A stretch of DNA of 64,000 nucleotides from positions 1-64,000 of the forward strand of contig RHMC01000002.1 of assembly GCA_003719395.1 (NCBI GenBank). The letters run 5' to 3'. The DNA is from Streptomyces altiplanensis (GTDB lineage Bacteria > Actinomycetota > Actinomycetes > Streptomycetales > Streptomycetaceae). This document shows, piece after piece, positions 35,499 to 45,576 of the stretch. The translations under genes were made by a program, and so were the position numbers. The stretch's first letter is position 1. Each line of letters opens with the position of its first letter. Below the pieces are notes generated by a model. It searched no databases. It was not told the origin of the DNA and saw only the letters and a list, made by a program, of their open reading frames with translations.

Positions 35499-36013
35499 GT
35501 GCTGACAGGCCCTGCCGCAGCAGTTGTCCCCGTCGTCGGCGACAACCAGAAGGGCAAGGATCCCGAGGTTTCGGTCGATGAGGACGAGTTCGTGGGACTC
35601 GACGCGGACGGGGCCGTAGTCGTGGTGCGCGTCCTCAGGCAGCGGCCCGAGCGCGTACTGGCTTGCCGCCCGGCGGATCGGCGTACAGACCGTCTCGCGC
35701 AGCCTCGGGGGCTCCGCGAGGAACTCGGCATCACCGACGTCACCCTCGGCCCCGAGCTCGCGATTCGGACCAAGGAGCGCCCGGTCGGAGGCAGGCCGGC
35801 CTGCCGGGCCGAACGCCGCTTTCTGACGGTTGTGGCGCCGGACACCGTCGGTCCCCCACTTGCCACCCCACCGGATGCGATCCGTGCCTGGCACTGATGG
35901 ACCATCACCGACATCCGCGGGACCTCGAAGACGATCTCTCCTGTCAGCCTCGCGAACCTCGTCTCGCACTTCCTCCGAGACGGCCCGCCGTCAGCCCCCG
36001 CTGAGCCGGACTG
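35499..36013 (+). pseudogene. decayed Nudix hydrolase gene
   Basis: Reads VVPVVGDNQKGKDPEVSVDE, then EFVGLDADGAVVVV and, after a shift, LREELGITDVTLGPELAIRT. The usual C-terminal HWWT motif reads WH-stop-WTI: a TGA at 35895-35897 replaces Trp. The same frame continues after it with TDIRGTSKTISPVSLANLV and ends HFLRDGPPSAPAEPD at 36013. The Nudix box between 35650 and 35720 is frameshifted and lacks the catalytic Glu residues (PPGGSAYRPSRAA). Several independent lesions point to real decay rather than one sequencing error. Confidence 0.65.
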
Positions 36014-36214
36014 ACCGACTGCACCGGCCGCCAGGAACCAGCGCGGCGCCAGCACGGCCTGGCGGAACGGGCCGAGCGCCCGGCTTCCGCGCGGAGTACC
36101 GATGCGTCGCCGGTGCCCGGCCGGCAGGCGGGACAAGTGCACCACGACGTGGCGCAAAACGTTGAGCGCGGCAACAGAGGCGACCGGCGTGAAGCCTCTG
36201 GTGGTTACAGACAT
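36014..36214 (-). pseudogene. IS5-type transposase N-terminal fragment
   Basis: From an ATG at 36214: MSVTTRGFTPVASVAALNVL, RHVVVHLSRLPAGHRRRIGT, PRGSRALGPFRQAVLAPRWF. This resembles the N-terminal helix-turn-helix part of streptomycete IS5-group transposases (RRxIGTxRGxRALxPFRQAVLVLRWF). Similarity stops after about 60 residues, where the decayed Nudix gene begins on the other strand. The catalytic domain is absent. The 36-kb region looks like an old insertion and deletion scar. Confidence 0.5.
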
Positions 36215-36640
36215 GATCTTGCGGTGAGACCTGCCCTATCAGCGGCTTCACGTCTGCCCGCAACCAAGGACGACGTGTGCGGCTTGCTCACGCACGACGG
36301 GTTCACGCATCTTCGCGTAGATCATCTCGCTGAGAAAAAGTCAGTGAACGCGTAAGGCATGCCGATCGGCATCTCCCCGGTAGCCGAATCCGAATACGGA
36401 AAACCACAGATGAGACCTTCCGCCGGCACCTTGTGTCTCGGAGGCCGAACCGGTCCGGCTCGCACCCTCACGGATCACTCGAATGGCGATTCCTGTGCTG
36501 ACAGGTACGGGCAGCATCAGTGATACGAGCGTCCCGATATCCCGCAGACCGGACCCCGCCAGGGACCCATGGGGAGGTACAGCCCAGCGGGCACCGGAAG
36601 GAATTCCGGTGCCCGCTGCGGGTTCGGTTCGGTGCTGTGG
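36215..36640. other. gene-poor stretch beside IS debris
   Basis: About 425 bases with only short, unsupported frames. It contains the likely outer end of the IS5-type remnant and the region downstream of the GlsB-like gene. AT-richer patches (36330-36420) support non-native or decayed DNA. No terminal inverted repeat could be paired. Confidence 0.35.
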
Positions 36641-36910
36641 TCAGGCGTGGTGGCGCTTGCCCGCGACCGCCCGGTAGATCACGAGCAGGATGAGCGAGCC
36701 GATGATCGCCGACAGCCAGGAGGAGATCTCGAAGAAACCGTCCATCGGGTCGACGTCGAAGAGTGCCTGGGCGAGGAAACCGCCCAGCAGCGCGCCCAGG
36801 ACACCGAGAATCATGGTGATGAGGATGCCGCCCGGGTCGCGGCCGGGCAGCAGGAACTTCGCGATCGCACCGGCCAGCAGACCCAGGATGATCCAGGAAA
36901 TGATTCCCAT
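36641..36910 (-). CDS. GlsB/YeaQ/YmgE family stress-associated membrane protein
   Basis: 89 aa from ATG 36910 (MGIISWIILGLLAGAIAKFL). Glycine-rich transmembrane segments (GGILITMILGVLGALLGGFL) and the C-terminal helix IIGSLILLVIYRAV are typical of this family. Family knowledge: transglycosylase-associated-like small membrane proteins induced by general or osmotic stress. A CsbD-like stress gene is transcribed divergently from about 240 bases away, so the two probably share stress regulation. Confidence 0.9.
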   Translation of the reverse strand: MGIISWIILGLLAGAIAKFLLPGRDPGGILITMILGVLGALLGGFLAQALFDVDPMDGFFEISSWLSAIIGSLILLVIYRAVAGKRHHA

Positions 36911-37148
36911 GCGTACGCACTCCAAAAGTCAGGACCGCGGCCTCGGTTACGGCCGCGGCATCAGGTTGTGAATGGCCGTTTGCCCCCGTCCGACGGTGAC
37001 AAACAACCGCTCGGACGCGCCGGTTCCGGCGGAGTTCGGCCCGCGGCAGCCCGGCGGCCCGTTTATGTGCCGCACTATGTTCCGAACGTGCATAACAGCG
37101 CTGACGCGGGGCACCGGATTGTCAGAACCGCAACGTGAGGAGAGCGTG

Positions 37149-37322
37149 ATGAGTGCTGCCGACAAGGCTGAGAACACCGCCGACAAGCTCAAGGGCCAGG
37201 CCAAGGAAACCGCGGGCAAGGCCGTCGGCAATGAGCGGCTCCAGGGCGAGGGCAAGGCAGAACAGGCCAAGAGCGATGTGAAGCAGGCCGGCGAGCACGC
37301 CAAGGACGCCTTCAAGCACTGA
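37149..37322 (+). CDS. CsbD family stress response protein
   Basis: 57 aa from ATG 37149, preceded by GGAGAG. It is strongly charged and alanine-rich, with the CsbD pattern KAENTADKLKGQAKETAGKA followed by GEGKAEQAKSDVKQAGEHAK. Family knowledge: CsbD-like proteins are sigma-B-type general stress proteins of unknown biochemical function. A 17-bp perfect hairpin ends the transcript. Divergent neighbour: the GlsB-like gene. Confidence 0.93.
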   Translation: MSAADKAENTADKLKGQAKETAGKAVGNERLQGEGKAEQAKSDVKQAGEHAKDAFKH

Positions 37323-37347
37323 GCCCCTTCCCGGGCCGTTGCCGTTA

Positions 37348-37390
37348 CAGGGGTGTGGGCCGCAACCGGGTGGTGCGGCCCACACCCCTG
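37348..37390 (+). terminator. very strong terminator after csbD-like gene
   Basis: A 17-bp perfect stem (CAGGGGTGTGGGCCGCA at 37348-37364, complement at 37374-37390) with a 9-base loop, 26 bases after the stop. It is the strongest hairpin noticed in the window. Confidence 0.85.
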
Positions 37391-37690
37391 CCCGCTTGCG
37401 GAATGGGGACAGCAAGACATCGGCGGTCTTCCCGTGAGGAAAACGCTGTCGTCGGGGAGGCCGAGCCGGTGCCGGTGGAGCCGGGGCATGGGTCTCGGGC
37501 ACCGAGATGAGGCGGGACGAGCCCGCCCACCACCAGGCGGTGCCAGGCCAGTGGGCTGATCCCGCTGAGCACCGCCCACAGCTGGTACACCGCCGCAGCT
37601 GGTGCACCGCGTTCCCGGCCACCGCCGACCGCAGCCCTTCCCCGGCCGAGTCCGCGTACGGTCACAGGAGAGCGGAGAACTGCTCCCCGG
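37391..37690 (-). pseudogene. gene-poor stretch with a pRiA4b ORF-3-like fragment
   Basis: On the minus strand around 37500-37600 the reading AAAVYQLWAVLSGISPLAWH, then RLVVGG, resembles the start of pRiA4b ORF-3-like proteins (VYQLRVVLxGISPLIWRRLL), which often travel on plasmids and mobile DNA. The similarity ends after about 30 residues. The rest of the 300 bases shows nothing I can support. Probably another decayed mobile-DNA relic. Confidence 0.4.
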
Positions 37691-39368
37691 TCACGGCCAG
37701 GGGATTTCCGTGGAGGCCAGATAGGCGAGTCCCCGCTCCCGCCAGAGCCGGCCGTGGCGGGCGACGCGGTCCCGGTGGTCCTTCCATTCCGGTGCCCGGC
37801 CGGTCCACGCGGTCTCCGCGACGGACGCAAGGCGTGGCAGCAGCAGAGTGGTCAGGTCGTCGAGCCCTTCGACCGACTCGCCGAAGAGCGTCGCCTCGAT
37901 TCCGGCGATCCGCGCGTCGGGGATGCCGTGGGAGGCAGGCTCCCACGCGGCGGCGTGACGGACACCGCGGGGCCGGTAGGTGGCGAACCCCAGGTGGGCG
38001 GCGTTCCCGGCCCGGCCGGGTGGCATCACCTCCGGGGCATAGGGGCGGTCCAGGTAGAGGTGGGACTGCGGGGACAGCAGGACGCGTCCGCCTCCGTCGA
38101 CGATGCGGGCGACGTCATGGCAGGCGGGGGCGAAGAACGTCTTGAGGGCCCTGATGAGTTCGAGGGTGTGGCCGGCCGCGAGCAGCTCGGGCCGGCGGGC
38201 GAGTTCCTCCTCCGTGTCGGGCAGGTCCATCATCGGTACGTCCACCCAGAACTGGGCGATGTCGTCCTGGGTGATCCCGGCGCGCGAGGATTCCTGCCAG
38301 GCCAGTGGCCGCTTGCCCGACGCCCTGTACGAGGGCGCGCAGTTCGCGTATCGCGAGGATGAAGCTGTCCTCGGTCATCCCGACGGTCTCGTCCCCGCCG
38401 ATGTGCACGAAGGGGCCGGTGGTCAGCCGGCACACGTCGGCGAAGACCGAGGCGACGGCGTCCCGTGTGGCCGGGTCGGCGAGGTCGAGCGGAGGTACGA
38501 ACGGGAAACGCCCCGCCAGACCCTCCGGCGCGGGTGCGGCCGGCAGTCCCGGCAGGGCCTCGCGCAGGGCGGCGCAGTGCCCCGGCAGGTCGATCTCGGG
38601 GACGACGGTCACGAAGCGCTCGGCCGCGTACTCCTGGAGGGCGCGGTAGTCCTCGGTGGTGTAGAACTCCCGCGGCGTGCCGTCCTCCCCGGCCGCGGTC
38701 AGTTCGGGAGTGGCCGGCAGGTGCAGCCGCCAGCCCTCGTTGTCCGTCAGGTGCAGGTGCAGCACGTTCAGTTTGTAGAGCGCCGCGAGGTCGATGACGC
38801 GACGCACTTCGCCCGGGGTGAGCCAACCGCGCGCCGGGTCGATCATCAGGCCGCGCCACGCGTAGTGCGGGGCGTCCGTCAGCTCCTGGCAGGAGAGCCG
38901 GGCAGCGGATGCCGTGATCAGCTGGACCGCCGTGGTGGCGGCGCGGAACACGCCCTCGGCGGTGGCGGCCCGGCAGGTGATGCCGCGCCCGGTGACCGTG
39001 AGGCGGTAGGACTCGTCCGCCGGTTCCGGGCCACCGCACGGGGGGACGCCCACGGGTGTGCGGTGCGGCGCCGGCGGCGCCTCGTCGAAGGCGAGTGTGA
39101 GGGCGGCGGGACCGGAACCGGCATCGGGGGCGGGGACAGGGACGGGAGTGCTGTCGTCCGGGTCCGGCAGCAGGCGGTCGCCCAGGTGCGGTTCCAGCAG
39201 CGCGCGCACCACGTCGGCGACCGCGGTGAGCCGGCCGTCGGCGGTGTGGATCCGCCAGCCTCCGGCGACATGCAGATCTCCGTGCGGTTCTCCGTTCAGT
39301 TCTCCGTGCGGATCTCCGCCGATGACTGCCGCTGCCTGTCGTGCGGGGCGGGGAATGACGGCGTTCAT
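37691..39368 (-). CDS. beta-N-acetylhexosaminidase (GH20), frame break near 38310
   Basis: ATG 39368 (MNAVIPRPARQAAAVIGGD). An N-terminal GH20b-like domain is followed by the catalytic barrel: YAWRGLMIDPARGWLTPGE, LHLHLTDNEGWRLHLP and the catalytic Asp-Glu pair in FVHIGGDETVGMTED. A one-base shift near 38310 is followed by LAWQESSRAGITQDDIAQFW and the end LAYLASTEIPWP. The restored length is about 560 aa. No signal peptide is visible, so it probably acts inside the cell on imported GlcNAc-containing sugars. It diverges from the GH1 gene with an operator copy between them. Confidence 0.85.
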
Positions 39369-39542
39369 GATCTCCTCCACCGGGCTGATACGGGGCCGGC
39401 TTCCGGCCTGTGTGCACACCGGCCCCAAGACCCGGCGTCCTCGTCAGGTCGGCGCCGGGCCCCGGTGCGGTGGGCCGTGTCCGGAGCGGCGTACGCGCTG
39501 CCGCCTCTTCCTGCCGGACCGGATCCGCCTGTACGCTAACAC

Positions 39543-39567
39543 GAAAACCGATCAATGAACGCTTTTC
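39543..39567. promoter_or_regulatory. operator copy A (GH20/GH1 divergent promoter)
   Basis: Near-palindrome GAAAACCGATCA-A-TGAACGCTTTTC. Its left half matches two further copies at 45364-45389 and 45467-45490 (AAACCGATCA..). It is placed between the divergent GH20 and GH1 genes, upstream of a TetR gene in the GH1 operon. Confidence 0.65.
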
Positions 39568-39626
39568 ATGGAGCCGCAGGCCGGCTGTCCGCCGGCCCTC
39601 GGCTCCGAAGCGAAAGGAGCTCCCGC

Positions 39627-40918
39627 ATGACGTCCTCGGCCATGCCCGGCCTCGTGTTGCCGGACGGTTTCCTCATGGGAGCCGCCACCTCCGCCCACCA
39701 GATCGAGGGGAACAACGTCTCCAGCGACTGGTGGGCCGTCGAGAACCGGTCCGGCAGCTTCGTCGCCGAGCGCAGCGGGGACGCGGCCGACAGCTTTCAC
39801 CGCTGGCCGCAGGACATGGACCTGCTGAGTGAACTCGGTTTCAACTCCTACCGGTTCAGCATGGAATGGGCCCGCATCGAGCCCGAGCGCGGACGGATCT
39901 CGCGCTCCGCCGTCGAGCACTACCGCGCCATGGTGCGCGGAGCCCTGGAGCGCGGCCTGACCCCGGTGGTGACGCTGCATCACTTCACCTCGCCGTGGTG
40001 GTTCAGCCGGCTCGGCGGCTGGACGTCGCCCGAGTCGGCCGATCTCTTCGCCGCCTACGCGAGCGTGGCCGCGGAGGTTCTCGGAGCGGGCGTCCGCCAC
40101 GTGGTCACGATCAACGAACCGAACATGATCGCGCTGATGCACACCCTGATGCGCCGAGCGCCGCCCGGGAGGCGGACCGTGGCACCGGTTCGGCGGGCGG
40201 GGAGCACGCGGGCGCCGTCGCCTTCGACCCCGCCACGACCGAGCCGGACGCGGAAGTCACCCGGGCGCTGATCCGGGCCCACCGGGCGGCCTTCGCCGTC
40301 CTGAAGGCGGCCGACCCCACGCTGCAGATCGGCTGGACCGTCGCCAACCAGGTCTACCAGGCCGAGCCGGGTGCGGAGGAGGTCGCCGCCGCGTACGCCC
40401 GGCCGCGTGAGGACGTCTTCCTGGAGGCCGCCCGTGAGGACGACTGGATCGGTGTGCAGGCGTACACCCGCCACCGGATCGGCCCGGACGGTCCGCTCCC
40501 CGTGCCGCAGGACGCCGCCACCACACTGACCGGCTGGGAGATCTACCCGGAGGCACTGGGCGAGGCGGTGCGGCACACGGCTCGCGTGGTCGGTCCGCAC
40601 GTCCCCCTCCTGGTCACCGAGAACGGCATCGCCACCGGCGACGACGACCTGCGCATCGCGTACACCACAGACGCGCTGGCGAGCCTGGCCTCGGCCATGC
40701 GCGACGGCATCGACGTACGCGGTTATCTGCACTGGAGCGCCCTGGACAACTACGAGTGGGGCTCCTACCGGCCGACGTTCGGGCTCATCGCGGTCGACCC
40801 GCACACCTTCGCCCGCGAACCCAAGGAATCGGCCCGCTGGCTGGGTTCCCTGGCCCGCGCCGGACGCATCCCCAGCAGCCCGGCCGCCGCGTCCGCCGGC
40901 CTTCCCTCCGCGGGCTAG
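39627..40918 (+). CDS. GH1 family beta-glucosidase, frame break near 40170
   Basis: ATG 39627 with AAAGGAG upstream. GH1 features: LPDGFLMGAATSAHQIEGN, NSYRFSMEWARIEP, acid/base Glu in VVTINEPNMIAL, then a shift near 40170 and nucleophile Glu in PLLVTENGIATGDD, with GYLHWSALDNYEWGSY near the end. The restored length is about 430 aa. It hydrolyses beta-glucosides, probably imported ones since no signal peptide is present. The TetR gene follows after 10 bases in the same operon. Confidence 0.88.
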
Positions 40919-40928
40919 GCTGACGGAC

Positions 40929-41507
40929 ATGGCGAAACGGGGCCCGTACGAGAAGGGCGAGGCAAAGCGCACCGAGATCCTGCACGCGGCTCTGGAGATC
41001 TTCGCGGCCGAGGGATACCGGGGCACCTCGCTGCGCAAGGTGGCCGCCAAGTGCAATCTCAGCCTGCCCGGCCTGATGCACTACTTCGACTCCAAGGAGG
41101 ACCTGCTCACACAGGTGCTGCGGATGCGTGACGAGACCGCCCGGATGCGGCAGGACGAACGCACCAGCCCCGAGAGCTACCGGGAGATCATCCGGGAGAG
41201 CGCGAAGACCCCCGGCCTGGTGGAGCTGTTCGTGTCGATGGCCGCGGCCGCCAGCGACCCCGGCCACCCGGCGCACGAGCACTTCGCCGATCGCTATCCG
41301 GCGCTGCGGGAGCGGGTCGCCGCATTCGTCCAGAAGCGGATGGACGAGGGGCGGATGACCACCGTGGTCCCCGCCGAACGGCTGGCGGTACTGCTGCTGG
41401 CGGTGGCCGACGGCATCCAGTTGCAGTGGCTCATCGACCGGTCGACGGACATGGAGCAGCCGATCGACGACATCATGCGGCTCCTCGACACGCGGCGGGA
41501 GACCTGA
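40929..41507 (+). CDS. TetR/AcrR family regulator of the glycosidase locus
   Basis: 192 aa, intact. N-terminal HTH: KRTEILHAALEIFAAEGYRG, TSLRKVAAKCNLSLPGLMHY, FDSKEDLLTQVL. The C-terminal domain includes VELFVSMAAAASDPGHPAHE, typical of TetR_C_6-like regulators. It is in one operon with GH1. Its best candidate targets are the three matching palindromes at 39543, 45364 and 45467, which would also explain co-regulation of GH20, GH3 and the serine hydrolase. Confidence 0.9.
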   Translation: MAKRGPYEKGEAKRTEILHAALEIFAAEGYRGTSLRKVAAKCNLSLPGLMHYFDSKEDLLTQVLRMRDETARMRQDERTSPESYREIIRESAKTPGLVELFVSMAAAASDPGHPAHEHFADRYPALRERVAAFVQKRMDEGRMTTVVPAERLAVLLLAVADGIQLQWLIDRSTDMEQPIDDIMRLLDTRRET

Positions 41508-41586
41508 CCGGAAGAAAAAACCGGGGAGCGGGCCCCCGGGTCCTCACGGGACACCGGGCGCCCGGCACCCGCGGGCAGCCCGAAGA

Positions 41587-41630
41587 CAGCTGAGGCGGAG
41601 CCGGCGCAAGACCGGCTCCCGCCTCAGCTG
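41587..41630. terminator. bidirectional terminator between convergent genes
   Basis: Long stem CAGCTGAGGCGG-AGCCGG pairing with CCGGCTCCCGCCTCAGCTG (one bulge), loop CGCAAGA. It lies between the TetR stop (41507) and the serine hydrolase stop (41624) and overlaps the latter. Confidence 0.8.
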
Positions 41631-42895
41631 TGTACGCCGCGTCGCTGCGTGCGGCGAGCGACGAGCTGTGTCAGCCCCGGGCGGGGATGCGCCGCCGCCT
41701 CCTTGACGGCCGCCGTCCACCGTGCCCAGCGCGGGTCGGGCCCCGACGCGGGCTCCCAGGACATCGCCGTACAGACATAACCGACCGCGAGTCCGCTCTC
41801 CGGATGGGCCATGCCGAGGCGGCCGCCCGCTCCGGCATGGCCGAAGGAGCCCTCGCCCAGCAGGGGTTCGCCGGGGCGGGGCAGTTCGAAGCCGAGCCCG
41901 AAGCGGGACCGGTCGGGGCCGTCCAGCCGGTTCAGGGGCGCGGGCTGCGGCAGGTGGTCGGTGTGCGGAGCGCGTGCCCGCTCGACGGTCGACGGGGCCA
42001 GCAGTCGTACGCCGCCGACCCGGCCGACGAGCGCGGCGTACAGCCGGGAGAGGGAGCGGGCGTTGCCGATGCCGCCCGCAGCGGGAAGCTCGCACGCCCT
42101 GCCCGGGCGCGTGCCGAACACCTCGACCGCGGCGGCCAGTTCGGCCGCCGATGCCCGGAGCGCGGTGGCCAGCCGGTCGTCCGGGGCGAGGCCGAGGCCG
42201 CCGACCGCCGTCGCGATCTGTTCGGCCGTGGGCGCGGGCCTGACGGCGAACTGCGGTACGAAGCGGTGCTCCTCCTCCCGCGGCAGGCCGATCCACAGGT
42301 CCAGCCCCAGCGGCCCGGCCACCTCCCGGGAGAAGAACGCGCCGATGCTTCTCCCCGACACCCGGCGGACGACCTCGCCGGCCAGGTGGCCGTAGGTGAG
42401 GGCGTGGTAGAGGTACGCCGATCCGGGGGCCCACACCGGCCGCATCGCCGCGAGGGCGCGGGTGCGCGCGTCCCGGTCGAGGAGGCCGGGCGCCGGGACG
42501 CCCGCGGCCTCGTCGGTGAAGGCGGGCAGCCCCGCGCGGTGGGCGAGCAGGTCGGCCACCGTCGTGTCCGCCTTGCCCGCCGCCGCGAACTCCGGCCAGT
42601 ACCGTGCGACGGGCGCGTCCAGGTCCAGGGCGCCGCGTTCGCTCAGCAGATGAGCGCAGACGGCGACCATCGCCTTCGACACGGACATCAGCACACTGAC
42701 CGCATCGGGCCCGAACGGCTGCCCGGCGGACGCCGCCGTGCCCGTGGACCACAGGTCGACGACCAGCCGGCCGTGGTGGTGGACGGCCAGCTGGGCGGCG
42801 CCGGGGTCGTGCGCCTGCCCTCGCGCGAAGGCGTCCCGTACACCTTCCCAGCCGGGCCGTACGCTCCCGCCCACCGCTCCGGCTCCGGTCGTCAC
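41624..42895 (-). CDS. serine hydrolase / class C beta-lactamase-like esterase
   Basis: 423 aa from GTG 42895. Catalytic SxxK in VLMSVSKAMVAVCAHLL near residue 72, YHA in place of the YxN Tyr (SAYLYHALTYGHLAGEVV) and a C-terminal FGHAGAGGRLGMAHPE loop in the HTG-like position. Family knowledge: EstB-like esterases or penicillin-binding-protein-related hydrolases. No signal peptide is seen. It starts 1 base after the GH3 stop, so both are in one operon. It may remove acyl groups from glycosides. Confidence 0.88.
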   Translation of the reverse strand: MTTGAGAVGGSVRPGWEGVRDAFARGQAHDPGAAQLAVHHHGRLVVDLWSTGTAASAGQPFGPDAVSVLMSVSKAMVAVCAHLLSERGALDLDAPVARYWPEFAAAGKADTTVADLLAHRAGLPAFTDEAAGVPAPGLLDRDARTRALAAMRPVWAPGSAYLYHALTYGHLAGEVVRRVSGRSIGAFFSREVAGPLGLDLWIGLPREEEHRFVPQFAVRPAPTAEQIATAVGGLGLAPDDRLATALRASAAELAAAVEVFGTRPGRACELPAAGGIGNARSLSRLYAALVGRVGGVRLLAPSTVERARAPHTDHLPQPAPLNRLDGPDRSRFGLGFELPRPGEPLLGEGSFGHAGAGGRLGMAHPESGLAVGYVCTAMSWEPASGPDPRWARWTAAVKEAAAHPRPGLTQLVARRTQRRGVHS

Positions 42896-42896
42896 G

Positions 42897-45228
42897 TCAC
42901 TCCCCCGGTCCGCCCCGGCCGTCGGCAGCGGCGGCGACGAGAGCGGCCAGTTCGTCCACGCCCTCGGGCGGTACGGGGCTCTGCGGGAACTCGGAGATCA
43001 CGTCGAGCGGCATCCCTGCGAGGAACCGCCGCATCACCGGGTCGTCCATGGCACCCGGCCCTGCCCCTTGCGTCCTGGCCCGGGTGAACCTCTCCATCAG
43101 CAGCGGCCCGCCCACGGGATGCCGCAGCCACTCCGCGAGCGTGTTGCGTCCGCTCAGGCGCAGGCGTGAGGGGTCGCCGGCGACGGTCGCCTGGGCCGAC
43201 AGCCTGATGTCGCGTGAGGAGGAGCCCGCCTCGATGCGGTAGTCACCGCCCTCGACCCGCCAACCGCCCTCGCGTGCGCTGTAGTACGCGAGGTCGTCGC
43301 GCGCCAGTTCCACCACCACCTCGCGGCTCTCGCCGGGGGCGAGGGTCACCGGGGCGAAGCCACGCAGTTCCCTCGGCGGCCGGGCGACCGCGGAGGCGGC
43401 CGGTCCGCGGCTGTAGATCTGGACGACCTCGCGTCCCGCGCGCTCCCCGGTGTTGGTGACGGTCACCGCCACGGTGAGCGCCGCGCCGTCCTCGCTGTGG
43501 ACCACGCTCATCCCGGAGTACGCGAACGTGGTGTACGACAGCCCGTGGCCGAAGGGGAAGGCGACCTCGCAGCGGCGGGCGTCGTAACCGCGGTATCCGA
43601 CGAAAACACCTTCGCCGTACCGGACCCGGCCTTCCTCGCCGGGGAAGGAAAGGTGGCTGGGCGAGTCCTCCAGGCGCAGCGGGACGGTCTCGGCCAGCTT
43701 GCCGGACGGGTTGACCGCCCCGAACAGCACCCGGGCGAGCGCGCCCCCACCGGCCTGGCCGAGCAGCCAGCCCTCGACCAGGGCGGGCACCGCCGCCTGC
43801 CAGGGGGCGGTCCGCACCACACCGCCGTTGGAGAGCACCACGCACACCCGTGGATTGGCGGCCCGGACCCGCTCCAGCAGGCGCAGTTGTACGGCCGGCA
43901 GGTCGATGTGGTCGCGGTCGAAGCCCTCCGACTCGTCCTGGGCCGCGAGGCCGAGGAACAGCACCACGGTGTCGCTCGCGGACGCGAGCCGTACGGCTTC
44001 GTCGGCCAGCGCCTCTTCCGGGTCCGCCGGCGTGGTGTCCAAGAGCGCGTAGCCCGCGGCGAAGTCCACGCGGGCTCCGCGGGCGAGCTCGCGCAGGCTG
44101 TCCAGGGGGGTGTCGAGGCGGGTCGGCGTCACCTGGGAACTGCCCGCGCCCTGGTAGCGCGGGGTGCGGGCCAGTTCGCCGATGACCGCCACCGTGCCGG
44201 AAGCGGGGTCGAGGGGCAGCAGCTCCGAGTCGTTCTTCAGGAGCACGACGCACCGGTCCGCGGCCTCTCCGGCGAGACGGTGGTGCTCCTCGACGGGTGT
44301 CTCGCGGTCCGCGTGCGCGCCGTCCGTCACACGCCGGGCGAAACGGACGAGCCGTTCCACGGCGGTGTCGAGCACCGACTCGTCGAGGTCGCCGCCGGTC
44401 ACCGCGGCGGTGATCTCGCGGTCGGTGCGTCCGCCCGTGCCCGGCATCTGGAGGTCGAGTCCGGCGCGCAGCGCGGCGACCCGGTCGCGCACGGCGCCCC
44501 AGTCGGACATGACGATGCCGTCGAAGCCCCATTCGGTGCGCAGGATGTCGGTGAGCAGCCGGGTGTTCTCGCAGAGCGGGACGCCGTTGACGCCGTTGTA
44601 GGAGGCCATGACGGACCAGGGGCGGTCGCGGCGGACGATGCGCTCGAAGGCCCTCAGGTAGATCTCGCGCAGCGGGCGCTCGTCGATGTCGGCGCTGACG
44701 CGCATGCGGTCGGTCTCCTGGTTGTTGGCCGCGTAGTGCTTGAGCGCCGCTCCGGCACCCGCCTCCTGCAACCCGCGGACCATGGCCCCGCCCAGTTCGG
44801 CCGTCAGGAGCGGGTCTTCCGAGAAGTACTCGAAGTTGCGCCCGCACAGCGGTGACCGCTTGATGTTGATGCCGGGCCCGAGCACGACGCGTACGCCGTG
44901 GGCGGCCGCCTCCGCGGCGATCGCGCCCGCGACCCGGCGGGCGAGTTCCGGGTCCCAGCTGCTGCGCGAGCGCCACGGCGGGCGGGAAGCAGGTGGCGGG
45001 GGCGGCGCTGTGCAGGTCGACCTGGCCCCCGTCGCCGCTCTCCTTCGGCAGCCGCAGGCCGTGCGGCCCGTCGGACATGGTGACCGCGGGGATGCCGGCG
45101 GAGGCGACGGCCGTGGTGACGAAGTCTCCGGCGCCACTGGTCAGCGACGCCTTCTCGGTGAGGGAGAGCCGGGGCGGTGCCGGGTCCGCGGCCGGGGGCG
45201 GTGGAATCTGCTGAGTCAGACGGCGCAC
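42897..45228 (-). CDS. GH3 family beta-glucosidase, frame break near 44960
   Basis: Probable GTG start at 45228 (RRLTQQIPPPPA); the frame is open to 45402. GH3 N-terminal barrel: LTEKASLTSGAGDF and TMSDGPHGLRLP, a shift near 44960, then GVRVVLGPGINIKRSPLCGR, KHYAANNQETDR and nucleophile Asp in DGIVMSDWGAV. The C-terminal alpha/beta domain has CVVLLKNDSELLPLD and the end carries a fibronectin-III-like domain. The restored length is about 775 aa. No signal peptide, so likely intracellular. Two operator copies lie upstream. Confidence 0.87.
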
Positions 45229-45363
45229 CCTGTCGAAGGTCTCGTGTGGCGGGTGGGGCCGCCCGGGGCCCAGGGCTCGCAACCCTGTACGGGGGCCGTT
45301 TCCTGACGGTGTGTGAAGGGTGTCCGGGCCGGTGTGGGCAGGCCGCGCCGGCGGCCGGGAATC

Positions 45364-45389
45364 CAAAACCGTAAGATGATCGGTTTTTG
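45364..45389. promoter_or_regulatory. operator copy B
   Basis: Reads CAAAACCGTAAG then ATGATCGGTTTTTG. On the minus strand it is AAACCGATCATCTTACGG followed by TTTT, nearly identical to copy C but inverted. It lies 136 bases upstream of the GH3 start. Confidence 0.75.
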
Positions 45390-45466
45390 CTGTCAAGGGC
45401 ACTTACCCACCGGTAGTCACGAGACGGCATCGGTCGATTTACCTCCGTGCGATCTCTTGACGGGCA

Positions 45467-45490
45467 GAAACCGATCAACTTACGGTTTTC
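45467..45490. promoter_or_regulatory. operator copy C
   Basis: GAAACCGATCAACTTACGG followed by TTTTC. It differs from copy B at one base over the shared core, sits 87 bases upstream of the SGNH esterase start, and faces copy B. Confidence 0.75.
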
Positions 45491-45576
45491 GCGCTCGGTC
45501 CGCGCCGCTCCGGGACAGTGCCCCACGTCCTGCGGCCGCGCCTCCTTTCCGCTCACCGACGAAACGAGGAACGGTC

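Noticed and set aside
41630..43087. 485-aa rightward frame over the serine hydrolase
   Set aside because: The opposite strand encodes a serine hydrolase with intact SxxK; the rightward translation is compositionally biased and motif-free.
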